Shown in pieces: positions 51,816-60,175 of a stretch of DNA of 63,340 nucleotides. Origin of the DNA: Roseiarcus sp050015575 (GTDB lineage Bacteria > Pseudomonadota > Alphaproteobacteria > Rhizobiales > Beijerinckiaceae); assembly GCA_050015575.1 (NCBI GenBank), contig JBEKBD010000002.1, positions 1-63,340 on the forward strand. Direction: 5' to 3'. The notes under the pieces were generated by a model that was given only the letters and a program-made list of their open reading frames with translations, was not told the origin of the DNA and ran no database searches. Position numbers and translations under genes: made by a program. How positions within the stretch are numbered: position 1 is the first letter of the stretch; the number at the start of each line of letters is the position of its first letter.

Positions 51816-53021
51816 TTATCGCAAGTCCGCCGCGGGGTCAAAAAGGCGGCGATATTCGTTCAAGGCGAAGCGGTCGGTCATCCCCGCGATATAGTCGGCG
51901 ACCGCTCGCGCGCGTCCCCCATCGCCCTCGTCCGCCTTGGCCGCCCAGTCGGCGGGCATCGCCGTGGGATCGTCGACATAAGCCCGGAACAACCGGCGCA
52001 CGATCGCGTCGGCCTTCTCGCGCACCCTCTTGACCTCGGGATGGCGATACATGTGGGCGAACAGAAACGCCTTGAGGTCGCGATCGGCCAGGCGCAGCGC
52101 GGGGGAAAGGCCGACCAGCGCTCTTCCGGCGCGGCGAACGTCCTCGAAGCTGGCGACGCCGGACGCGGCGATGCGCGCGCGGCTTTCCGCGATCGCGTCC
52201 TCGACGAAGCCGGTGATGATCCGCCGCACGAGTTCATGAATGACGCGCCCGCGCTCCAGGCCGGGGCGCCGCGCGGCGATTTCGTCGAGCAGCCCCGCGA
52301 CGAACGGGACCGCGCGGATCGCGTCGAGGTCGAACAGGCCGGCGCGCAGCCCGTCGTCGACGTCGTGGGCGTCATAGGCGATGTCGTCGGCGATCGCCGC
52401 CGCCTGCGCCTCGAGCGAGGCGAACAGCGCGAGATCGAGGCCGCGGCGGCGGTCGTAGGCGAGGATCGCCTCCGGCAGGCCGCGCTCGCGGACGGCCTCG
52501 AGCGGGCGCCCCTCGGCGTCGAGCAGCGGGCCGTTGTGCTTGACCAGGCCCTCGAGCGTCTCCTGGGTCAGATTGAGGCCGTCGAAATCGGCGTAGCGGC
52601 GCTCCAGCTCGGTGACGATGCGCAGGGCCTGGCTGTTGTGGTCGAAACCGCCGTGGGCCGCCATGCAGGCGTCGAGGGCCTCTTCGCCGGTATGGCCGAA
52701 CGGCGTGTGGCCGAGATCGTGGCCGAGCGCCACCGCCTCGGCGAGTTCCTGGTCGAGCCCGAGCGCCTTGGCGAGCGCGCGCGCCAGCTGCGCGACTTCG
52801 ATCGTATGGGTCAGGCGGGTGCGAAAGTGATCGCCCTCGTGGTCGACGAACACCTGCGTCTTGTGGGCGAGGCGGCGAAAGGCGGTCGAATGGATGATGC
52901 GGTCGCGGTCGCGCTGGAAATCGCTGCGGGTCGGCGAAGGCGGTTCGGGATAAAGGCGCCCGCGCGAGCGGGCGGCGTCGGCGGCGTAAGGCGCGCGCGC
53001 CGCGAATGCCTCGCCGTTCAT
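51816..53021 (-). CDS. dgt: Deoxyguanosinetriphosphate triphosphohydrolase-like protein
   Basis: HD-domain dNTP triphosphohydrolase-like protein, 401 aa. The metal motif is LGHDLGHTPFGHTGE near residue 105; AFRRLAHKTQVF precedes it and DDIAYDAHDVDDG gives the last Asp. ATG 53021 follows GGAGG six bases away; the frame extends 16 codons upstream but without ribosome site. Divergent from erpA. Confidence 0.94.
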   Translation of the reverse strand: MNGEAFAARAPYAADAARSRGRLYPEPPSPTRSDFQRDRDRIIHSTAFRRLAHKTQVFVDHEGDHFRTRLTHTIEVAQLARALAKALGLDQELAEAVALGHDLGHTPFGHTGEEALDACMAAHGGFDHNSQALRIVTELERRYADFDGLNLTQETLEGLVKHNGPLLDAEGRPLEAVRERGLPEAILAYDRRRGLDLALFASLEAQAAAIADDIAYDAHDVDDGLRAGLFDLDAIRAVPFVAGLLDEIAARRPGLERGRVIHELVRRIITGFVEDAIAESRARIAASGVASFEDVRRAGRALVGLSPALRLADRDLKAFLFAHMYRHPEVKRVREKADAIVRRLFRAYVDDPTAMPADWAAKADEGDGGRARAVADYIAGMTDRFALNEYRRLFDPAADLR

Positions 53022-53107
53022 GGTCGCCTCCGCATTGCGCTTCGCGCCGCAACCCTTATGTTCATGCATATCGCATCGCCGATGGCGGCGAAACCCGGGA
53101 TGGACCG

Positions 53108-53461
53108 ATGAGCGACAACGCTGAAGCCGCCGGCGCGCCGGCGCCCCTTTCGATCAGCGCCAGCGCGGCGCGCCGCTTGAACCACGTTCTCGCCGGAGAG
53201 CCGAGCGCGGCGCTGCGCATTTCCGTCAAGGGCGGCGGCTGCTCGGGCTTCCAATACGCCTTCGACATCGAACGAAACCGCGCCGCGGACGATCTCGTGG
53301 TGACGCGCGACGGCGCGAGCGTGGTGGTCGATCCGGTTTCCCTGGAGATGATGCGGGGCGCCGAGCTCGACTTCGTCGACGACCTGATGGGCCAAGCCTT
53401 CAAGGTCAAGAACCCCAACGCCGTCTCGTCGTGCGGCTGCGGCGTGAGCTTCGCGCTTTAG
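53108..53461 (+). CDS. erpA: A-type iron-sulfur carrier, ErpA-like
   Basis: Delivers Fe-S clusters to target enzymes; 117 aa. The three cysteines are C45 (GGGCSGFQY), C109 and C111 (SCGCGVSF). The ATG at 53108 is followed by an Ala/Pro-rich leader before the fold. It sits divergent to dgt, an order I recall in Rhizobiales. It differs in sequence from the carrier at 4045, so the two probably serve different apoproteins. Confidence 0.92.
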   Translation: MSDNAEAAGAPAPLSISASAARRLNHVLAGEPSAALRISVKGGGCSGFQYAFDIERNRAADDLVVTRDGASVVVDPVSLEMMRGAELDFVDDLMGQAFKVKNPNAVSSCGCGVSFAL

Positions 53462-53520
53462 CGGGCGCTTGCGCGCGGGCGATCTCCCGCGCAATCCTGC
53501 CGCGGGGAGGGTCGCCATCC

Positions 53521-53988
53521 ATGAGCGTTTCCTTGACCGGCGGCTGCGCTTGCGGCGCCTTGCGATACCGGCTCGCCTCGCGGCCGATGTTCGTTCATTG
53601 TTGCCATTGCAAGGACTGCCAGCGCCAGACCGGCGGGGCTTTCGTTCTCAACGCGCTGATCGAAACGGCGCGGCTCGAGAAGCTGGCGGGAGAGACGCGG
53701 GGCGTCCTCGTCCCCACCGACAGCGGCCGCCCGCACGAGATTCATCGCTGTCCGCTCTGCCAGACCGCGGCATGGAGCTGCTACGGCGGCCATTCCGCGC
53801 TTTGCTTCGTGCGCGTCGGCGCGCTCGACGATCCCAGCGCGCTGCCGCCCGACGTGCACATCTACGTGCGCTCGAAACTGCCGTGGATCGCGCTGCCGCC
53901 GAACGTTCCGGCTTTCCCCGCCTATTACGATGCGAAACAGCTCTGGCCGCCGGAGAGTCTCGCCAGGCGAAAGGCGCTGTTCGGTTAG
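53521..53988 (+). CDS. GFA-family (glutathione-dependent formaldehyde-activating-like) protein
   Basis: A 155-aa zinc protein of the GFA family. The ligand sets are GCACGALRY (C-x-C), HCCHCKDCQ and CPLCQ, as in the founding enzyme, but most family members have unproven activity. Start ATG 53521 follows GGGGAGG. Alone, downstream of erpA. Confidence 0.92.
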   Translation: MSVSLTGGCACGALRYRLASRPMFVHCCHCKDCQRQTGGAFVLNALIETARLEKLAGETRGVLVPTDSGRPHEIHRCPLCQTAAWSCYGGHSALCFVRVGALDDPSALPPDVHIYVRSKLPWIALPPNVPAFPAYYDAKQLWPPESLARRKALFG

Positions 53989-54086
53989 CGCGGGCGCGAA
54001 GTCGACGATCGGCGAAAACTCTCCCGCGCCCACGTCGTAACGAGGGGGCGGGCCGCCAATCTCTGCAGCCGCTTCCGCCCGCTCCG

Positions 54087-54115
54087 TTGCGTTCATTTTT
54101 CCAATCTGCTAATTT
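54087..54115 (+). promoter_or_regulatory. Likely promoter of the 98-aa monooxygenase-fold gene
   Basis: TTGCGT (54087-54092) and TAATTT (54110-54115) are separated by 17 bp. The gene starts 31 bases further, after AGGGAGGG. The region is markedly AT-rich. Confidence 0.5.
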
Positions 54116-54145
54116 TTTCACGCGATAAAATAGGGAGGGAACCTT

Positions 54146-54442
54146 ATGACAGCGTTCAATGCCGTGCGATTCCGAGTAAAACCAGGACGTGAACAGGACT
54201 TTCTCGACGCCCAAAAGAAAATGGCGGGCGACTGGCCTGGCCTCAGGCATGTCAACATCATCAAAACCGCCGAACGCAGCTACTGCATCATCGCTGAATG
54301 GAACGACATGAACGCGTTGGCCAAGGCGCGCCCGAACATGATCGCCACGCTCGACTCCGTCCGGGATACGCTCGAAGACTTGGGCGGCGGGCTGGGAGTC
54401 ACCGACCCCGTTTCAGGTCCGGTGGTGTTGCAAGTCAAATAG
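54146..54442 (+). CDS. Antibiotic-biosynthesis-monooxygenase-fold protein
   Basis: A 98-aa ferredoxin-like fold protein resembling the ABM family (FRVKPGREQDFLDAQKKM, YCIIAEWNDMNALAKARP). Members oxidise aromatics, degrade haem or have no known activity; residues do not tell which. AGGGAGGG before the ATG is a strong ribosome site. A convergent parC follows. Confidence 0.82.
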   Translation: MTAFNAVRFRVKPGREQDFLDAQKKMAGDWPGLRHVNIIKTAERSYCIIAEWNDMNALAKARPNMIATLDSVRDTLEDLGGGLGVTDPVSGPVVLQVK

Positions 54443-54623
54443 CCGAAGGCGCTGCGATCCAATCCATCCGAGCGGGCCCGCAACTCCGGATAAGACGGGG
54501 CGGCGCCGAGGTCGCCTCGAAACCCGTTCAAATGGTCGGAACGCAGACCCTGGAGGACGAAGTGGTTCGGCTGGCGCGCAGCGAGGTCGGCGCGCGCGCG
54601 AGCCCCGTAGTCGCTCCGAATCC

Positions 54624-56873
54624 TCACCCCTCGAAGCGATTGTTCCTCGGGAAGCCCTTGGGCGGCAGCCGGCCGGCCTCGGCGCGGTTGCCGATCCACG
54701 GCTTCAGTTCGGCCCTGCCGATGGTGAAAGTCCGCCCCGCCGAATCGCGCCAGGTCATGCCGTCGCGCAGCGCGAAGACGCGCGCGTCGGATAGGCCGCC
54801 CTCCTTGTAGCGCTGCAGGCGCACGCCCTTGCCGCGCGCCATCTGCGGCAGCTGCGCCAGCGGAAACGCCAGCAGCTTGCGGTTCTCGCCGATCACGGCG
54901 ACGCAGTCGCCGGACGCGGGCGTCGCCAGCCGCGCGCGCGCCGGCGGGTCGACGTTGAGGACCGCCCTGCCCTTGCGGGTCGACGACAGCATTTCGTCCT
55001 GCCCGACCACGAAGCCGCGCCCGTTCGTCGTCGCGACGAGCATCATTTCTCCGGGCTCGTAGAGCCACGCCGCGACGATGTCGGCGCCTTCGTCGATGTC
55101 GGCCATCAGGCGGATCGGCTCGCCCGCGCCGCGCCCGCCCGGCAGCTTCGCCGCGTCCAGAGTGAAGACCTTGCCGTCGCCGGCCAGCACCAGAATCTTC
55201 GACGTGGTCTCGGCGAAGAACGAAGTCTTCAGGGCGTCGTCGCCCTTGAAGGCGACGGCGGAGAGGTCGGCGACGTGACCCTTGAGCGCGCGAATCCAGC
55301 CCATCTGCGAGACGACGATCGTCACCGGCTCGCGCTCGATCATCGCCTCGGCGAGATCGACGACGACGTCGGGCGGCGCCTCGAACGAGGTGCGCCGCTT
55401 GCCGAGCGGCGTCTCAGGGCCGTACTTCTTCTTGGTGTCGCCGATTTCGGTGGCGATCGCCTGCCACTGCTTCTTTTCGCTGGCGATCAGCGCCTCGATC
55501 GCGCGCTTTTCGCTCGCGAGCTCCTTCTGCTCCTTGCGCAGCGCCATTTCCTCGAGCCGGCGCAGCGCCCTGAGCCGCGTGTCGAGGATGTAGTTGGCCT
55601 GCGTCTCGGAGAGCGAAAAGCGCGCCATCAGCGCCGCCTTGGGCTCGTCGTCCTCGCGGATGATGCGAATCGCCTCGTCGAGATTGAGGAAGACGACGAT
55701 CATCCCCGCCAACAATTCGAGCCGGCGCTCGATCGCGGCGAGGCGATGCGCCGAGCGGCGCAGCAGCACCGCGCGGCGATGGTCGAGCCATTGGCGCAGC
55801 GCCTCGGCGAGGCCGATCACCCGCGGCGTCACGCCGTCGACCAGCACATTGATGTTGACCGGGACGCGCGCCTCCAGTTCGCTCAGCTTGAACAGCTGCT
55901 CCATCAGCATCGCCGGATCGACGGCGCGGCTGCGCGGCTCCAGCACGATGCGCACGTCCTCGGCCGATTCGTCGCGCACGTCGCCGAGCAGCGGCGCCTT
56001 GCGCTCGCTGACGAGACCGGCGAGCGCTTCGATCAGCCGCGACTTCTGCACTCCGTAGGGAATCTCGGTGACGACGACGACCCAGCCGCCGCGCCCGGCC
56101 TCCTCTTTCGCCCAGCGCGCGCGCAGGCGGAACGAGCCGCGCCCGGTGCGATAGGTCTCGGCGATCGCTTCCGGGTCGTCGACGACGACGCCGCCGGTGG
56201 GAAAATCCGGCCCCGGCGCGAACTCGAGCAGCGCCTCGGAATTGGCCTTGGGATGGGCGATGAGATGCAGCGCGGCGTCGCACAGTTCGGCGACGTTGTG
56301 CGGCGGGATCGAGGTCGCCATGCCGACCGCGATGCCCTGCGCGCCGTTGGCGAGCAAATTGGGGATCGCCGCGGGAAGGACGACCGGCTCCTTGGTCTCG
56401 CCGGAGTAATTGTCGCGCCAGTCGACCGCCTCTTCGTCGACGCCCTCCAGGATGAGGCGCGCGACGTCGGTCATGCGCGCTTCGGTGTAACGATAGGCGG
56501 CGGCGCCGTCGCCGTCGATGTTGCCGAAATTGCCCTGGCCGTCGACCAAGGGATAGCGCGAGGAGAAATCCTGGGCGAGGCGCACCAGCGCCTCGTAGAT
56601 CGCCTGGTCGCCGTGGGGATGGAACGAGCCCATCACGTCGCCGACGATCTTGGCGCATTTCTTGAACGCCGTGCCGGGGTCGAGCTTGAGAATGTGCATG
56701 CCGTAGAGGATGCGCCGATGCACCGGCTTCAGCCCGTCGCGCGCGTCGGGCAGCGCCCGGTGCATGATGGTGGAGAGCGCATAGGCGAGATAGCGCTCCT
56801 CGAGCGCCTCGCGCAGCGGCACGTCGATCGGCGCCGAGGGCGGCGGCGGGGGAGGAGGAGCGGCTTTGGCCAT
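54624..56873 (-). CDS. parC: DNA topoisomerase IV subunit A
   Basis: Decatenating type II topoisomerase subunit, 749 aa, expected length for alphaproteobacterial ParC. The catalytic Tyr is in AAYRYTEARM near residue 131, the quinolone region is HPHGDQAIYEALVRLAQ near 90, and a degenerate beta-pinwheel C-terminus follows. ATG 56873 begins MAKAAPPPPP, a Pro-rich leader. parE is not nearby. Confidence 0.96.
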   Translation of the reverse strand: MAKAAPPPPPPPSAPIDVPLREALEERYLAYALSTIMHRALPDARDGLKPVHRRILYGMHILKLDPGTAFKKCAKIVGDVMGSFHPHGDQAIYEALVRLAQDFSSRYPLVDGQGNFGNIDGDGAAAYRYTEARMTDVARLILEGVDEEAVDWRDNYSGETKEPVVLPAAIPNLLANGAQGIAVGMATSIPPHNVAELCDAALHLIAHPKANSEALLEFAPGPDFPTGGVVVDDPEAIAETYRTGRGSFRLRARWAKEEAGRGGWVVVVTEIPYGVQKSRLIEALAGLVSERKAPLLGDVRDESAEDVRIVLEPRSRAVDPAMLMEQLFKLSELEARVPVNINVLVDGVTPRVIGLAEALRQWLDHRRAVLLRRSAHRLAAIERRLELLAGMIVVFLNLDEAIRIIREDDEPKAALMARFSLSETQANYILDTRLRALRRLEEMALRKEQKELASEKRAIEALIASEKKQWQAIATEIGDTKKKYGPETPLGKRRTSFEAPPDVVVDLAEAMIEREPVTIVVSQMGWIRALKGHVADLSAVAFKGDDALKTSFFAETTSKILVLAGDGKVFTLDAAKLPGGRGAGEPIRLMADIDEGADIVAAWLYEPGEMMLVATTNGRGFVVGQDEMLSSTRKGRAVLNVDPPARARLATPASGDCVAVIGENRKLLAFPLAQLPQMARGKGVRLQRYKEGGLSDARVFALRDGMTWRDSAGRTFTIGRAELKPWIGNRAEAGRLPPKGFPRNNRFEG

Positions 56874-56970
56874 GGCCGCAGGGGTTAGCCGCTAGGGCGA
56901 GTCGCGGCAAGGGCGGAGGCGCGGCAGGCGTCTCCGTTGGAGGCGCAAGCCAACGACGCCGCGACTCGCC

Positions 56971-57462
56971 TCAGTGGCGTCCTGCGTGAACCGAGTAAGG
57001 CGGCGGGCCGCCGCCGGACCGGCTGACGTGAGCGAAATGCGTCCCCATGCCGCCGAACCCCCGCCCGATCACGCCGTGGAAGTGGTGGAAGCCGCCCCCA
57101 TGTCCGTAGCCGTACGGATATCCGTAGGCGTAGCCGCCGTAATACGGCCCGCAATCGTCGTTGTACGGATCGCAACCATCGGCGTAGTCGTACGCGTTGG
57201 CGTTGGCGTTGGCGATGCCGAGGCCGATGATGCCGAGCGCCGCAACCGCGAACGCCGCGCCGGGGCCCCATCCATAGCCGCGATGACCCCAGTGACGGTG
57301 AAGCCAAGCGGCGGGCGTGACGAGACCATGCGCCCCCGCCGTCGCCGCTACGGTCATCGGGCTCGAGGCGGGAAGCGCGGCTGCGCCCGTTGGCGCGATG
57401 AGCGCGAGCGACGCGGCGAGAGCCAAAGCCTGCATCGAAGGACGAAGAACGTCGTAGGTCAT
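56971..57462 (-). CDS. Exported Gly/Tyr/His-rich protein
   Basis: A 163-aa protein with a signal peptide (LALAASLALIAPTGAAALPA) followed by a hydrophobic helix near residues 66-88 (GPGAAFAVAALGIIGLGIA) and then a Tyr/Gly/His-rich tail (YGGYAYGYPYGYGHGGGFHH). I recall related hypothetical proteins across Rhizobiales; function unknown. The two Cys in DGCDPYNDDCGP may pair. The repetitive tail might sit in the periplasm and bind metal or surface polymers. Confidence 0.7.
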   Translation of the reverse strand: MTYDVLRPSMQALALAASLALIAPTGAAALPASSPMTVAATAGAHGLVTPAAWLHRHWGHRGYGWGPGAAFAVAALGIIGLGIANANANAYDYADGCDPYNDDCGPYYGGYAYGYPYGYGHGGGFHHFHGVIGRGFGGMGTHFAHVSRSGGGPPPYSVHAGRH

Positions 57463-57772
57463 GACGCATTCCTCCGCTTTTGGCGGCGGCCCGCTGTGCG
57501 GCGCGCTGCCGTCTTCATGCGTCAGTTAATATCGCTTTCTCGCCGGCGCATGCCCCAATTGCGATCAATTTCGCGTGTGCGCGACGCGTCGCCGCGGACA
57601 GTTCGCAAGCCGCCAAGCGCCGGAAGGGGCGACGCGCGCCGCTACTCCGCCTCCGGCCCCCTCTCCCCCATCTTATAGGTGACGACGACCCGGCCGCTCA
57701 CGGCGTCGCGCACGCAATTGAAGAACCGGCCGCGCGCCGCGGCGCGGCGCCAGCGCTCGGCGTGGCGGCGGC
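57463..57772. other. Intergenic region with a possible 44-aa frame
   Basis: No named gene. On the minus strand 57642-57776 encodes LSRRHAERWRRAAARGRF then FNCVRDAVSGRVVVTYKMGE, which looks protein-like and overlaps the DUF192 stop, but its only start would be CTG. Near 57520-57570 the sequence is AT-rich and may hold the promoter of the exported gene. Confidence 0.3.
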
Positions 57773-58291
57773 TCAGGGCGAAAAGAACCGATGGCGCACC
57801 TTGTCGCCGACCTTCACGCCGATCCGCGCGGCGGCGCCGCCGTTCAGTTCGAGCACCGCGGCGCAAGGGCCGCCGGAGGGGATGAGCGCCTCCGACAGCG
57901 GCTCGGCGTCCGCGGCGATGCGCGTCACCGACCCGTTGCGCGCGATGAAGATCATGTCGAGCGGGATATAGGTGTTCTTCATCCAGAAGGAGACCGGCGC
58001 CTCGCGGTCGAATTCGAACAACATGCCGCGGTCGGCCGGTAGGTAGCGGCGACGCATCAGGCCGGTCTCGCGCGCCGCCTCATTGGCGGCGACCTCGACC
58101 TGGAACGGGTGAACGCCGCTCGCCGTGACGATGGAAAGGGAGTCGAACTCGTCGGCGCGGGCGCTGTTCGCCGCCAACCAGCCGAGCGCCAGCGCCGCCA
58201 GCGCGATCGCCCACGCGCGCCCCCGCGCCGCTCGCGCGCCGGCGACGCCCGCTCCTTCGCTCAACCGCCGCGCGCGCCGATCGCCTGCCAA
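57773..58291 (-). CDS. DUF192 family exported protein
   Basis: A 172-aa secreted or membrane-tethered protein. A hydrophobic helix near 27-45 (AWAIALAALALGWLAANS) is followed by the DUF192 fold with RETGLMRRRYLPADRGMLF, SFWMKNTYIPLDMIF and GGPCAAVLELNGG. Function is unknown. The start is TTG 58291, eight bases after GAGGGGG; an ATG start in frame was not found. Confidence 0.88.
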   Translation of the reverse strand: MAGDRRARRLSEGAGVAGARAARGRAWAIALAALALGWLAANSARADEFDSLSIVTASGVHPFQVEVAANEAARETGLMRRRYLPADRGMLFEFDREAPVSFWMKNTYIPLDMIFIARNGSVTRIAADAEPLSEALIPSGGPCAAVLELNGGAAARIGVKVGDKVRHRFFSP

Positions 58292-58322
58292 GCTTGGGCC
58301 CCCTCGCGGAGCGCGCTCCGCC

Positions 58323-58913
58323 TCAATGCGCGGGCGGAACCCTCGCGCCTTCCAGCGGGCGCACCTCGGCGGCCAGCAGGCCCTTGGGTCCGGGGCCGAA
58401 GCGCGCCAGCATCGTGTCGCCCGGCTGAGGATCGGCGAAGCCGTAGCGCCGCAACGTCTCCATGTGGACGAAAATGTCTTCTGTGCCCTCGCCGCGCGTC
58501 AGGAAGCCGAAACCGCGCGCCCGATTGAACCACTTGACGATGACGATTTCGAACCCGCCGACCGACGAAGCCTGCGCGCGCGTGCGCGCCGGCGGCAACG
58601 GCGCCGGCGGCGCCCCCTCGCCCGGCGTGACCGAAAGCACGCGAAAAACCTGCAATCCGCGCTCGCGCCGCTGCGCCTCGGCGACCACGCGCGCGCCCTC
58701 GTAGATCGTCTGGAAGCCGTCGCGCCGCAGCACCGTCACGTGAATGAGGACATCCGCCTCGCCGTTGTCGGGGACGACGAAGCCATAGCCCTTGGAAATA
58801 TCGAACCACTTCACCCGCCCGGCGATCTCGACCAGGCCGGCCGGGCGCTCGTCGGCGACCGTCGCGGCCTCGCCGGGGAACGTCGGCGCACTCTTCTGAA
58901 GGTCATCGCTCAC
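58323..58913 (-). CDS. Double cold-shock-domain protein
   Basis: A 196-aa nucleic-acid-binding protein with two cold-shock domains: RNP motifs KGYGFV and VLIHV near residues 41-57, and RGFGFL and IFVHM near 133-150. A Pro/Ala-rich linker joins them. Double-CSD proteins are a typical alphaproteobacterial form. GTG at 58913 is preceded by GGGGG; longer frames lack homology. It lies upstream of DUF192 in the same direction. Confidence 0.92.
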   Translation of the reverse strand: MSDDLQKSAPTFPGEAATVADERPAGLVEIAGRVKWFDISKGYGFVVPDNGEADVLIHVTVLRRDGFQTIYEGARVVAEAQRRERGLQVFRVLSVTPGEGAPPAPLPPARTRAQASSVGGFEIVIVKWFNRARGFGFLTRGEGTEDIFVHMETLRRYGFADPQPGDTMLARFGPGPKGLLAAEVRPLEGARVPPAH

Positions 58914-59198
58914 TGTGGCCCCCGACAACGCCCGCGCCGATGCGATCGCCGCGATCGAGGAACGCCTGCACGACACGAAAAGGGGGCGGTCCGCCAAGCC
59001 CCGCTTCAGCCGCGACGAACGGTCGCACAAGTGATTCCCTCTGGCGAGGATATCAAAACTGCGCAGCCGGCCTAGCGAAATCGCATCGCCGATTATAATC
59101 ATTGTGGATAGGTGTTTTGCCGCCCGCCGGATCGCGCCGGCCGGCGCGCGGCGCATCCCGAGCGCGGCGGACGGCGCGGAGCGCCGAGCGAAGGCTCT

Positions 59199-59588
59199 CT
59201 ATTCGCCTTCGTCTTCCGGCTCGGGCGGCGGCGCCATGCCTTCCAGCCCGCGCAGCAAGTCTTCTTCGGTCATGCGGTCGAACGTCGCCTCGGCGCCGAG
59301 TTCGGCCTCGGCGGGCGCATGGATCATCGGCGGCGCGGCTTCGGCCTCCGGCTCGTCGACCTCGACGTGCTTTTGCAGCGCGTGAATGACGTCTTCCCGC
59401 AGATCCTCGGGCGCCAGTTTCGCATCGGCGATTTCGCGCAACGCCACCACCGGATTCTTGTCGTTGTCGCGCGCGACGTAGATCTGGGCGCCCGACGAGA
59501 TCGCGCGCGCGCGATGGCTCGCCATCAAAACGAGGTCGAAACGGTTGTCGACCTTGTCGATGCAGTCTTCAACGGTGACGCGCGCCAT
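59199..59588 (-). CDS. rpoZ: RNA polymerase omega subunit
   Basis: Assembles beta-prime into RNA polymerase; 129 aa. The N-terminus MARVTVEDCIDKVDNRFDLV and VALREIADAKL are diagnostic. An acidic tail from about residue 80 onward, rich in Glu/Pro, is normal for alphaproteobacteria. Confidence 0.97.
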   Translation of the reverse strand: MARVTVEDCIDKVDNRFDLVLMASHRARAISSGAQIYVARDNDKNPVVALREIADAKLAPEDLREDVIHALQKHVEVDEPEAEAAPPMIHAPAEAELGAEATFDRMTEEDLLRGLEGMAPPPEPEDEGE

Positions 59589-59706
59589 GGCTGCTCCTCG
59601 GGCCGAAACGAGATTGTCAGGGGTTCGCGCCTCCTACACCGCGCGGCGCGCCAAAGCAAGCCTTTGGGGAAGCTCGAAACGGCGGGCCCTCGCGGGCGCC
59701 GCGCCC

Positions 59707-59982
59707 TCAGAATTCGTCGAAGTGGGCCGAGAACGGCATGCCCAGATTGACGTAGGACGAGGGGGTCGTGTCGGTGACGTAGCGATTTCCGGTTCCCACC
59801 CCGCCGGTCGGGCCGGCGTCGAGATAGGAGCGCTGTCGGGCGTGAACGACGATGTCGCCGGCGCGGACCCAGTGATGATGCGCAGGACGAACGGGCGCGG
59901 GCGCGTCGGGCGCGGCCATCGCAGGCGCGGCGATCGCCGCGGCCAACGCCGTCGCCGCCGCGATGTTCAGGAAACGAGCCAT
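59707..59982 (-). CDS. Small exported protein of unknown function
   Basis: A 91-aa protein with a clear signal peptide (NIAAATALAAAIAAPAMAA, cleavage near residue 24). The mature part has a His cluster (RPAHHHWV), then GDIVVHARQRSYLDAG and a DTTPSSYVNLGMP segment. I do not recognise it. AT its 5' side is AGGAGA. Between rpoZ and the cysteine desulfurase. Confidence 0.7.
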   Translation of the reverse strand: MARFLNIAAATALAAAIAAPAMAAPDAPAPVRPAHHHWVRAGDIVVHARQRSYLDAGPTGGVGTGNRYVTDTTPSSYVNLGMPFSAHFDEF

Positions 59983-60175
59983 CGATGTTCTCCTTTGCCT
60001 GCGTCGCCGCGCAGCCCTTCGATTCCGCCGACCCCGACGACCGGCGTCGCGCCGACGCGGGACGCGCGAACCGGCGTCCTACGCGCCTTGCTACGCTATC
60101 CGACTCGATCGCCGAACGCCAGCCTTGTTTCGCGCCAGCCAACCCGTATTTGCCATGCGCGTTGCGCGCGCGTCG

